The position numbers and the translations under genes were made by a program. This document shows, piece by piece, positions 55,499 to 63,267 of a stretch of DNA of 64,000 nt (position 1 is the first letter of the stretch; every line of letters starts with the position of its first letter). Under the pieces are notes generated by a model. It was given only the letters and a program-made list of their open reading frames with translations, had not been told where the DNA came from and did no database searches. Source of the DNA: Nocardia anaemiae NBRC 100462 (GTDB lineage: Bacteria; Actinomycetota; Actinomycetes; Mycobacteriales; Mycobacteriaceae); the NCBI RefSeq assembly GCF_001612725.1, contig NZ_BDAZ01000046.1, positions 62,001-126,000 of the forward strand, in the 5' to 3' direction.

Positions 55499-56454
55499 CC
55501 GCAATCCCCACCGCGACCGGAACCGTCGACTCCGCCGAACTCGGCCGTGTCCTGGTACACGAGCACGTCTTCGTACTCGGCGAGGAATTCCGGCAGAATT
55601 ACGCCGACTGGGACGAGGACGCCCAGGTCGACGATGCCGTAAAACAGCTCGACGAGTTGAAATCCCTCGGCATCGACACCATCCTCGACCCGACCGTGCT
55701 CGGGCTGGGCCGCTATCTGCCGCGCATCCAGAAGATCGCGGCCAGAACGGATCTGCGGATCATCGTCGCCACCGGCATCTACACCTACAACGACCTGCCC
55801 TTCCAATTCCATTACACCGGGCCGGGTCTGCTGTTCGACCGCCCGGAGCCGATGGTGGAAATGTTCGTCAAGGACCTCACCGAGGGCATCGCCGATACCG
55901 GTGTCCGTGCCGGATTCCTCAAGTGCGCCATCGAGGAACCCGGACTGACGCCCGGTGTCGAACGGGTCATGCGCGCAGTCGGGCAGGCATCGGCGCAGAC
56001 AGGTGCGCCGATCACCGTGCACACCAACCCGCACACCCGATCCGGGCTGGTGGCACAGCGGGTACTCGCTGAGGAAGGCGCGGACCTGAGTCGCGTGGTG
56101 ATCGGCCACTCCGGCGACACCACCGACATCGACTACCTCACCGAACTCGCCGACGCCGGATCCCTGCTCGGCATGGATCGATTCGGACTCGATGTCCTGC
56201 TGCCGTTCGAGGATCGGATCGACACCATTGTCGAACTGGTGCGGCGCGGCTACCTGGACAAGGTCGTTATCGCACACGATGCGGCGTGCCACATCGACTG
56301 GTTCGATCCGGAGGCCAAAAAGCAGGTGGCACCGAAGTGGAACTACCGCCACATCAGCGAAGATGTGATCCCGGCACTGATCGCCCGCGGACTCACCGAG
56401 GACGATATCGAGGCCATTCTGGTGCGCAATCCGCGCCGGTACTTCGAGAAGTGA
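55495..56454 (+). CDS. phosphotriesterase-like lactonase (PLL)
   Basis: This 319-residue amidohydrolase-superfamily enzyme has the metal ligands of the phosphotriesterase family: the His pair in VHEHV, the carboxylated Lys in GFLKCA, His in VHTNPHT, His in GHSGDT and Asp in IAHDAACH. In known relatives (for example M. tuberculosis PPH and archaeal SsoPox) the natural activity is opening lactones. Here it is translated together with an acyl-CoA ligase, so it likely supplies a 4- or 5-hydroxy acid from a lactone. A true phosphotriesterase role is less likely. Confidence 0.88.
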   Translation: MTAIPTATGTVDSAELGRVLVHEHVFVLGEEFRQNYADWDEDAQVDDAVKQLDELKSLGIDTILDPTVLGLGRYLPRIQKIAARTDLRIIVATGIYTYNDLPFQFHYTGPGLLFDRPEPMVEMFVKDLTEGIADTGVRAGFLKCAIEEPGLTPGVERVMRAVGQASAQTGAPITVHTNPHTRSGLVAQRVLAEEGADLSRVVIGHSGDTTDIDYLTELADAGSLLGMDRFGLDVLLPFEDRIDTIVELVRRGYLDKVVIAHDAACHIDWFDPEAKKQVAPKWNYRHISEDVIPALIARGLTEDDIEAILVRNPRRYFEK

Positions 56455-56484
56455 TCCGATCGTAGAGATACCGGAGCAACGCCT

Positions 56485-57369
56485 TTGACTACCGTCTCCC
56501 CGCGCAGTGCCCATCTGACGTTCCGCGCGCTCGAGCCGATACACGGGGTGATCTACTTCACCCCGCACGGCCCGGATGCCTACCGCGAGTTGGGTATCGC
56601 GGATCCGCGCATGATGTACTTCGCGTCCCGGTCCGCGGCATTCGGACCGATGCCTGCCGAGGTCACCATCGCCACGTTCTTCAATTTCAATCCGGCCGCG
56701 GTGCGGGCCGTCATCCCGGCCGCGTGGGAAATCGCCTCTCCCGCAGCTGTTTTCCGAGCTCGGATGCGTGCTGTCGATCGCTCGCTTCGGCAGGCATGGG
56801 GCGATGACATCGCTGGCCCCGAGGTCAGTGCGGCCGCCGAGCTTGCCCGGCAAGCAGCCGAGCGTGCTTGCGAACGTCCGCAGGGCCGTCCGCTGTTCGC
56901 GGCGCATGCCGTGCTGCCGTGGCCCGACGAACCGCATCTGGTGCTGTGGCAGGCACAGACACTGTTGCGGGAGTACCGCGGCGACGCACACGTCGCCCTG
57001 CTGCTGACGGAGGGATTGGACGGAATCGAGGCACTGATCACGCACAGCGCGACCGGTGAGATATCGCCGGAAGTGTTGCGCGCCAGCCGATCCTGGAGCG
57101 AGGCAGACTGGGCCGACGGTGTGCGTCGGCTTCGTGAGCGGGGATGGTTGGTCGACGATTCCCTCACGCTGAGCGAGCACGGCCGCGAGCGGCGCCGCGC
57201 GATCGAGAGCCGGACCGACGAACTCTCGATCTATCCGTACGAAGCGATCGGCGAAGCCGGATGTGCGCGCCTGCGGGCGCTCGGTTCGCCATTGGCGATT
57301 CGGGTGATCGAAGGTGGCCTCGGCTTCCCACAGCTGCTGTCCGAACGCTATCGGCAGGTGGTCGGGTAG
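56485..57369 (+). CDS. SCO6745/SalK-family protein with C-terminal winged helix
   Basis: The 294-residue protein begins at a TTG at 56485 after GGAG and reads RALEPIHGVIYFTPHGPDAYRELGI, then PMPAEVTIATFFNFNPAAV. The C-terminal third (RASRSWSEADWADGVRRLRERGWLVDDSLTLSEHGRERRRAIESRTDEL) looks like a winged-helix fold. This pattern occurs in the SCO6745 family, which is common in actinobacteria and has no firmly known activity. It is the last rightward gene of the block and probably belongs to the fadD operon (30-base gap). Confidence 0.7.
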   Translation: MTTVSPRSAHLTFRALEPIHGVIYFTPHGPDAYRELGIADPRMMYFASRSAAFGPMPAEVTIATFFNFNPAAVRAVIPAAWEIASPAAVFRARMRAVDRSLRQAWGDDIAGPEVSAAAELARQAAERACERPQGRPLFAAHAVLPWPDEPHLVLWQAQTLLREYRGDAHVALLLTEGLDGIEALITHSATGEISPEVLRASRSWSEADWADGVRRLRERGWLVDDSLTLSEHGRERRRAIESRTDELSIYPYEAIGEAGCARLRALGSPLAIRVIEGGLGFPQLLSERYRQVVG

Positions 57370-57374
57370 ATCTT

Positions 57375-58307
57375 TCAGCCGACGCTGCGGGCGAAGTCGA
57401 TCAGCGCGGCGCTGACTTCGGCGGCACGCTCCTGTTGAATCCAGTGTCCGGCCCCGTCCAGGACAATGGACGCCCGCAGATCGGACACGATGTGAGCCAT
57501 CTTGGCGATCGGGGTGAACCGGATGACGGCATCCTCCGATCCGGCGATGAACAGCGCGGGCTGATGGATCTTCGCATCGGCCAGGTGTGCGCTCTGTTCC
57601 CAGTTGCGGTCGAGGTTGCGGTAGTAGTTGAGTCCGCCGGTGAAGCCGGTGGCCGTGAAAGTCTCTAGGTAGTAACCGAGTTCGTCCTCACTCAGCCAGG
57701 CCGGAGCCGCCAGCTCGGAACCGTTGCCGCTCAATAGATCCCGGGCACTGACGACATCGTCCTGGAGCAGGGTGCGACGCACATCCGACGCGAGCTCCAC
57801 GTCCGCACGACCCGGTTCCTGGAACCAACACATATAGAAATCGTCGCCGAGCCGGGACCGCAGTATCGGCAACGGCGGCGCGACCGACCGCGGTGTGGCC
57901 GGAACACTCAACCCCGCAACGGCCCGCACCCGATCCGGATGCCGAAGGGCCAACTGCCACACCACCGACGCACCCCAGTCATGGCCGACGAAGATCGCAT
58001 CCTCGACACCGACCTCATCGAGCAGTCCCACGAGATCCGCGCACAGCGTGGCCATGTCGTAGTCCTCGATCCGACTCGGCCGAGAGCTGCCACCGTATCC
58101 GCGCATATCCGGTGTCAACGTCCGGAACCCCGCCTCGGCAAGCGCGAAAACCTGATGCCGCCAAGAGAATCCGAGCTCGGGAAAGCCATGGCAGAACACC
58201 ACCACCGGACCGTCGCCGTGCTCGACAACTCGCAACTCGATGCCATTGGTCGCGACCTGGCGACTACCGAGCCCCAGCCACTCGTCGATCAGATTACGTG
58301 CGTCCAC
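57375..58307 (-). CDS. alpha/beta hydrolase, epoxide hydrolase type
   Basis: This 310-residue hydrolase has HGFPE (oxyanion loop), GHDWGAS (nucleophile Asp112), the cap Tyr residues in YYLETFTATGFTGGLNYYRN and the catalytic His in GAGHWIQQE. These are features of epoxide hydrolases, with haloalkane dehalogenases as a more distant option. The start is a GTG at 58307. A copy of the regulon palindrome lies 43 bases upstream, so it is probably controlled together with the lactone genes and may open an epoxide or lactone intermediate. Confidence 0.88.
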   Translation of the reverse strand: MDARNLIDEWLGLGSRQVATNGIELRVVEHGDGPVVVFCHGFPELGFSWRHQVFALAEAGFRTLTPDMRGYGGSSRPSRIEDYDMATLCADLVGLLDEVGVEDAIFVGHDWGASVVWQLALRHPDRVRAVAGLSVPATPRSVAPPLPILRSRLGDDFYMCWFQEPGRADVELASDVRRTLLQDDVVSARDLLSGNGSELAAPAWLSEDELGYYLETFTATGFTGGLNYYRNLDRNWEQSAHLADAKIHQPALFIAGSEDAVIRFTPIAKMAHIVSDLRASIVLDGAGHWIQQERAAEVSAALIDFARSVG

Positions 58308-58349
58308 GGGTCACCTCGTCTACCACGGCAATATAGATTGCCACCGTAT

Positions 58350-58371
58350 TCGACTCTGACGTCGAGTTCAA
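58350..58371. promoter_or_regulatory. TetR-type operator C (22-bp palindrome, centre GACGTC)
   Basis: TCGACTCT and GAGTTCAA arms flank GACGTC. It lies 43 bases before the leftward epoxide hydrolase gene. Confidence 0.7.
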
Positions 58372-58521
58372 CTTTCGTCATGTCGGTCGGCCTTTCTGAA
58401 TCGCCACTTCATTTCCCGTGGCGGCAGGCTCTGCGTGCGCCGTTCAGTGGTGCAGGAGCCGCAGGGCGCGGGCAGCGGCGTTGGCGCCGCACATTCCGTG
58501 CGCGCCGGGGCCGGGCTGAGC

Positions 58522-59013
58522 TCAACCCTCCGCCAACTCCTGGGCGGACTCCTGGCCCGCAACGCCGGTTCGCTGCAGGAAGTCGGCGATCACCTCGAGT
58601 TCGGCCTCGGAGTAGCGGGAGCACAGTTCGTCCATGCGGTTGTTCATGCCGGAGAACAGCTCGAACAGTTCGGAATTCCGTTCGCGCACAGGGTGCAAGG
58701 TGACCGCGCGGCGGTCCGTGGAGTCCGGGTCACGTTCGCGGACGATCCATCCGCCCTTCTGCAGGCGATCCAGGATTCCGGTCATGGTCGCGGGGTGCAG
58801 TCCGGCGCGGCGCGCCAATGCCGTCGGGGACATGGGGCCGTGCCGGTTGATCAGGTCGAGACAGGTCCAGTCGACGTCCTTGAGTTCGACCCGGCCACCG
58901 AAACGGCGATTGAGCAGCGACAGCTGAATATTCAGGTCACGCAATGCTTCCCGCACGTCGGCCGTCAACCGCCGACGGCTGCGCGTCGAAGTACGACCCG
59001 TTGCTGAACTCAT
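58522..59013 (-). CDS. MarR-family transcriptional regulator
   Basis: This 163-residue regulator has the winged-helix MarR domain: SPTALARRAGLHPATMTGILDRLQKGGWIVRERDPDSTDRRAVTLHP. The recognition helix and the Asp-Arg wing are typical. The ATG at 59013 is 8 bases from a large nested palindrome that also contains its -10 box, so the gene probably represses itself. No partner is evident, although the deazaflavin-type enzyme immediately upstream is a plausible target. Confidence 0.9.
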   Translation of the reverse strand: MSSATGRTSTRSRRRLTADVREALRDLNIQLSLLNRRFGGRVELKDVDWTCLDLINRHGPMSPTALARRAGLHPATMTGILDRLQKGGWIVRERDPDSTDRRAVTLHPVRERNSELFELFSGMNNRMDELCSRYSEAELEVIADFLQRTGVAGQESAQELAEG

Positions 59014-59020
59014 TCCGCCA

Positions 59021-59064
59021 CCTCGCCTACGTTTATACGGTTTTCGTATCATACGTAGGCGAGG
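59021..59064. promoter_or_regulatory. nested palindrome at the marR promoter
   Basis: Outer arms of 12 bases (CCTCGCCTACGT and its complement) enclose an inner dyad ATACG-N5-CGTAT (59035-59049). On the minus strand TATGAT (59053-59048) makes a good -10 box inside it. It could be a MarR operator; as RNA it could also fold as a terminator stem for the upstream gene. Confidence 0.65.
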
Positions 59065-59101
59065 GGCCGATACGGTTCGCCGAGATGTGTGATTCGCTCG
59101 G

Positions 59102-59545
59102 TCAGACCGGAACGACGCGGAAGACCGCGATTCGATGCGCCGATGCGGCCACACCATCGGCAGTGGCGGCATCGGCAAGTCCGGTGGTGACGAAGCGCTT
59201 GCCGACACTCTTCGGACTCGTCGACACCAATTCGTGCAGTAGCGGCGGGCGCTCGTCCACCGGCACCTCGACCAGGCGCGCCGTCGACGACTTACGGCCG
59301 CGTGTCAGCGTAACGATATCTGCCGCACGGGCATTCGCGACCCACGCGGCCTTCGGGAACGCCTGGAAGATGAAGCGTCCGCTGTCGAGCTTGTTCACCG
59401 CGATCGGGAAGGTGCGCAACTGTCCGCTGCGTCGCCCCGCGACCGTGAGCAGCTGCATCGGGCCGAAGGCGATGCCTATCCGCTGTAGCCCGACGATGAC
59501 CTTGTTGATGGTGTTGGTTGTCCGACGGTAACTATCTGCACTCAT
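59102..59545 (-). CDS. nitroreductase-family deazaflavin (F420)-dependent oxidoreductase, DDN-like
   Basis: This 147-residue split-barrel protein belongs to the DDN/FDOR group, which use reduced coenzyme F420 to reduce quinones, nitro compounds or other unsaturated substrates. Signatures are LLTVAGRRSGQLRTFPIAV, the AFPKAAWVANARAADIVTLTRG region and RFVTTGLADAA. The start is the ATG at 59545; no obvious ribosome binding site but the frame and length fit the family. It is followed by the marR gene in the same direction. Confidence 0.83.
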   Translation of the reverse strand: MSADSYRRTTNTINKVIVGLQRIGIAFGPMQLLTVAGRRSGQLRTFPIAVNKLDSGRFIFQAFPKAAWVANARAADIVTLTRGRKSSTARLVEVPVDERPPLLHELVSTSPKSVGKRFVTTGLADAATADGVAASAHRIAVFRVVPV

Positions 59546-59592
59546 GCGTACGATCCTACCCGAGATGATATGAGTCCCATATCTTATCGAAT

Positions 59593-60948
59593 TCATGCAG
59601 CGATCGTGGACCGGACGTTCGGCAGACCGAGGTTGTCGCGCAGCGTGTTTCCGCTGTATTCGGTCCGAAGGACACCGCGGTCCTGCAGCAGCGGCACCAC
59701 CTTGTCGACGAATTCGTCGATGCCCCAAGGCACCAGATGCGAACCGAGGATGAAGCCGTCGGAGCCGTCGTGCTGGACGAAACTATCGATCTGCTCGGCG
59801 ACCTGGGCGGGAGTGCCCACCAGGGGGCCGCGTTCGAACTGATCGATGACGACCTCACGGAGGGTGAGCTTCTTGGCCTCGGCCACTTGGCGCAGGCGCT
59901 CAGCTGTTGCGAAGCGGTCCTGATGGACGAAGGCCCGCCCTTGGATGATCGGCGGCGCATCGGGATCCGGATCGATATCGGGTACCGGGCCCTCCGGGTC
60001 GTAGCCGGACAGGTCGCGGTTCCAGATCTGTTCCAGCAGGATCAGTGCGGTCTGCCCGGTGACCTGCTCATTGCGCACGGTGTGGAACTTCTCGATCGCC
60101 TCGGCCTCGGTATCGCCGAGTACGAAACTCGCCGACGGCAGGATCTTGATGTCATCGGCCGCACGTCCGGCCGCGACCGCTCGTGCCTTGATATCGCGGT
60201 AGAAGTCCGCGGCCTCGGGCAGCTTGCCGTACGGGGAGAAGATGGCGTCGGCATTGGCGGCGGCGAAGGCGCGGCCCTGCGGTGAGACACCGGCCTGCAG
60301 AATCACCGGCCGTCCCTGTGAGCTGCGCGGCACGGTGAACCGCCCGGAGATATCGAATTGGTGACCGTGGAAGGCGAATGCCCCGGCATCCGGGCGGGCC
60401 AGGAACCGGCCGGACTCCTTGTCGGCGACGATATCGCTGGCATCCCACGAATCCCACAGGGCGCGAACGGCGTTCAACGTCTCCTCGGCCCGCACATAGC
60501 GGTCGGCCGGATCGAGGAACCCGCCGCGGCGGAAGTTCTGGCCGGTGAAGGCGTCGAAGGAGGTCACCACATTCCAGGCCGCGCGACCACCGGACAGGTG
60601 GTCCAGACTCGCGAGCTGGCGGGCCAGCTCATAGGGCTCGTTGAAGGTGGCGTTGATCGTGCCCGCCAGCCCGAGATGTTCGGTGACCGCGGCGATCGAG
60701 GCGAGCACGGTGAAGGTATCGGGGCGGCCGATGATGTCCTGATCGAAGATCTTGCCCGCGCGTTCGCGCAGGATCAGACCTTCGGCGAGGAAGAAGAAGT
60801 CGAACCTGCCGCGTTCGGCGGTGCGCGCGGTGTGTTCGAAACTGCTGAAATCGATTTGGCTGCCCGCCTCGGGATGCCACCACGAGGTGTGGTGATTGAC
60901 GCCGCCGAGGTAGGCGCCCAGGATGACCTGCTTACGTAGAGTACTCAT
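59593..60948 (-). CDS. FMN-dependent monooxygenase, NtaA/SnaA/DszA family
   Basis: This 451-residue bacterial-luciferase-like protein uses FMNH2 supplied by a reductase to oxygenate a substrate. The family is recognised by SQIDFSSFEHTARTAERGRFDFFFLAEG, GTINATFNEPYELARQLASLDHLSGGRAAWNVVTS and VPRSSQGRPVILQAGVSPQGRAFAA. Members act on nitrilotriacetate, dibenzothiophene sulfone or pristinamycin precursors. Substrate here is unknown. It lies 11 bases after a second monooxygenase, and the pair is co-transcribed. Confidence 0.9.
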   Translation of the reverse strand: MSTLRKQVILGAYLGGVNHHTSWWHPEAGSQIDFSSFEHTARTAERGRFDFFFLAEGLILRERAGKIFDQDIIGRPDTFTVLASIAAVTEHLGLAGTINATFNEPYELARQLASLDHLSGGRAAWNVVTSFDAFTGQNFRRGGFLDPADRYVRAEETLNAVRALWDSWDASDIVADKESGRFLARPDAGAFAFHGHQFDISGRFTVPRSSQGRPVILQAGVSPQGRAFAAANADAIFSPYGKLPEAADFYRDIKARAVAAGRAADDIKILPSASFVLGDTEAEAIEKFHTVRNEQVTGQTALILLEQIWNRDLSGYDPEGPVPDIDPDPDAPPIIQGRAFVHQDRFATAERLRQVAEAKKLTLREVVIDQFERGPLVGTPAQVAEQIDSFVQHDGSDGFILGSHLVPWGIDEFVDKVVPLLQDRGVLRTEYSGNTLRDNLGLPNVRSTIAA

Positions 60949-60959
60949 GCTGACCTCGC

Positions 60960-62168
60960 TCAGGCAGTCGCGTAACGGTTGGGAACATCGGTGGGCAAGC
61001 CGAGCAGCGCGCGCAGCGGACCGTCCGGATAGCCGGTGCGGAAAACGCCGCGGCGTTGCAGGGCGGGAACGAGCCGGTCGGTGATGGCGGCCAGATCATC
61101 GACGGCGACACCAGGTCGCAGCCGGAAGCCGTCGATCCCCTGCTCGCCCCATGCGGTGAGCAGCTCCGCGAGTTCGTCGGCACTGCCCGCGAAAGTCGCT
61201 GCGTCCGAGACGAATTCGGCACCGACGAGCTCGTTCAGCCGGGCCAGGCGCTGCGGACCCGTCTCCTGGTCGCTATCGAGGAAGACGGCGATATCCGCAT
61301 AGACCCGCAGCGGTTCGCCAACGCGTTGCGCTCCCGCCGCCGCAACCTGCTCCAAGAGCGCATGAGGACCATCCGCGCGGCTCGGCGTGACGAAAACCAA
61401 ATCCACTGAGCGAGCGGCGAATTCGTAGATCAGCGGACCATGTGCCAGCGCCGCGACCACCGGCTGCCCCTGGGGCGGACGCGGTGTGATGGACGGCCCA
61501 CGGACGCTGAAGAAGCGGCCCTCGAAATCGATGTAGTGCAGTTTGTCGCGATCGATGAAACGCCGGGTCGCCACATCGCGGATTTCCGCATCGTCCTCCC
61601 AGCTGTCCCACAGCCGCCGCGCCACCTCGACCGCATCGGCGGCCTCCTCGAACAGCTCGTGCGCCTGCTTCGGAAATACTCCCGACGCAACGGCTTCCGC
61701 GATATCGGCGGCCGTCAGTTCGTGCACGTCGCGTCGGCCGAAGTGCGCGGCCTCCTCGGCGCTGCCGGATACCCGCACCTGCCAGCCAGCCCGGCCACGC
61801 GAGGTGTAGTCGAGGGTGGCGATCGCCTTGGAGACATGGAACGGTTCGGTATGGGTGACCGTCACGGTCGGAATGAGCCCGATGTGCCGGGTGACCGGCG
61901 CGACCCGCGCGGCGATCAGATTGGCGTCGATCCTGGCCCGGACCCGGTCGACGGCGTCATCGGAAGGCTCGTGCGGCGAACCCGGAATCCGCAGGGTGTC
62001 TTCGATGCTGACGAAATCGAGCAGTCCACGCTCCGCGGTGCCGACCAGATCGGTCCAATAGCCGGGGCTGAACAGCTCAGCGGGTCGAGAGTTCGGCTCC
62101 CGCCACGCGGCCGGATGCCAGCCCGCTCCATCGAGCGCGACGCCGAGGTGTAGTTGTTTCGGTGCCAT
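60960..62168 (-). CDS. LLM-class flavin-dependent monooxygenase
   Basis: This 402-residue luciferase-like oxidoreductase starts at the ATG at 62168, where the family N-terminus LHLGVALDGAGWHPAAWR begins; the open stretch upstream is not similar. TVTHTEPFHVSKAIATLDYTSRGRAGWQVRVSG and PQGQPVVAALAHGPLIYEFAARSVDLVFVTP are family regions. It differs from the downstream paralogue in the cap region and is shorter. Together they resemble paired monooxygenases that attack sulfur compounds. The substrate is unknown. Confidence 0.88.
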   Translation of the reverse strand: MAPKQLHLGVALDGAGWHPAAWREPNSRPAELFSPGYWTDLVGTAERGLLDFVSIEDTLRIPGSPHEPSDDAVDRVRARIDANLIAARVAPVTRHIGLIPTVTVTHTEPFHVSKAIATLDYTSRGRAGWQVRVSGSAEEAAHFGRRDVHELTAADIAEAVASGVFPKQAHELFEEAADAVEVARRLWDSWEDDAEIRDVATRRFIDRDKLHYIDFEGRFFSVRGPSITPRPPQGQPVVAALAHGPLIYEFAARSVDLVFVTPSRADGPHALLEQVAAAGAQRVGEPLRVYADIAVFLDSDQETGPQRLARLNELVGAEFVSDAATFAGSADELAELLTAWGEQGIDGFRLRPGVAVDDLAAITDRLVPALQRRGVFRTGYPDGPLRALLGLPTDVPNRYATA

Positions 62169-62484
62169 CGTCTCCCGTTCCTGTGCATGCGCGAATGTTG
62201 TGTGCTGCAACGCGCGCAACCGCGACGAGCGCGCCGAAGTGTCGGATCCCACCTGCCAGGCGCGACTCGGCGCAGATCGCATATCGCGTGGCCAGCGATA
62301 TGCGTGGCGGCACCGACCCGATGGTGTCAACGATTGAGATCTGCTCGAGCGCTGGGAAATACCCTGCGAGCGAGCGGAATCGACGACCGCCTCCGGATAG
62401 AAATTTCGCTGAGCGCAACCGGTGCCGACACTCGTGCGCCTCGCTAACGTTCTCCGGTCGGACCCTGTTGCGGAGGAATGCGCG
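62169..62484. promoter_or_regulatory. divergent region between monooxygenase pair and GNAT gene, with palindrome
   Basis: An exact inverted repeat GCATATCGC-N7-GCGATATGC lies at 62279-62303. TTGACA occurs on the minus strand at 62330-62325. Together they suggest a regulated promoter for the leftward monooxygenase genes, though the -10 box is unclear. Confidence 0.5.
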
Positions 62485-63216
62485 ATGACCACCGAGTCGA
62501 CCATCGACATCAATACTTCACTGCACCCGCTCGACGATCCGGTGCGGGCATCGCTGCGCGGCGAGCATCGCCGCTTCGCCAGCTGGGTGGGCCGCATCGG
62601 CCGCTACGACCCGGAGGTCGCCAGGTTTATCGGCCATCCCCCGGTACTGGACGAACAGGATTGGGCCGATCTGGCCACGCTGCTCGGACCGGGCGGCAGC
62701 ACCACACTGCGTGGCCACGGTCATGTGCCACCGGAGGGCTGGACGGTGCTGGACGAATTCGGTTCGGTGCAAATGGACGGCACCGCACTCCGCGTCGCCG
62801 ACGATCCGGATCTCGACGTGCTCACGGCCGCGGACGTGCCCGAGATCCTGGAGCTGATCGCCCGCACCGAACCCGGTCCCTATGCGCCTCGGACCATTGA
62901 AATGGGCACATACCTGGGGATTCGGGTGGACGGCAAGCTGGTGGCCATGGCGGGCGAGCGCCTGCACCCGCCGGGCTGGACCGAGATCAGCGCCGTGTGC
63001 ACCGATGCCGAATTCCGGGGTCGCGGTTTCGCATCCCGGCTGACCCGTGCGGTCGGTGCACGCATCCGGGCGCGTGGCGAGACACCGTTCCTGCATGCCG
63101 TCGCCCATAACGCGACGGCGATCAGTCTGTACGAGACATTGGGATTCACCCTGCGCAAGCGCTCGCTGTTGACGCTGGTGCAGGCACCAACCGGCCGCGA
63201 GGCAACGCGCAACTAG
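62485..63216 (+). CDS. GNAT-family N-acetyltransferase
   Basis: This 243-residue protein has the acetyl-CoA binding signature AVCTDAEFRGRGFASRLTRAV (R-x-x-G-x-G/A) and the C-terminal HNATAISLYETLGF. An N-terminal domain of about 110 residues with no clear similarity precedes it. The ATG at 62485 follows GGAGG at 62472-62476. It diverges from the monooxygenase genes and may acetylate a substrate or product of that cluster; this is a guess from position. Confidence 0.87.
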   Translation: MTTESTIDINTSLHPLDDPVRASLRGEHRRFASWVGRIGRYDPEVARFIGHPPVLDEQDWADLATLLGPGGSTTLRGHGHVPPEGWTVLDEFGSVQMDGTALRVADDPDLDVLTAADVPEILELIARTEPGPYAPRTIEMGTYLGIRVDGKLVAMAGERLHPPGWTEISAVCTDAEFRGRGFASRLTRAVGARIRARGETPFLHAVAHNATAISLYETLGFTLRKRSLLTLVQAPTGREATRN

Positions 63217-63267
63217 CCGCCGAAACCGCTCAGCCTGTCGCAGTAATGCCGGGGGTGGACCGCGCAC

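Noticed and set aside
62169..62484. SAM or other sulfur riboswitch upstream of the monooxygenases
   Set aside because: I could not fold any known riboswitch core here; only a simple DNA dyad is evident.
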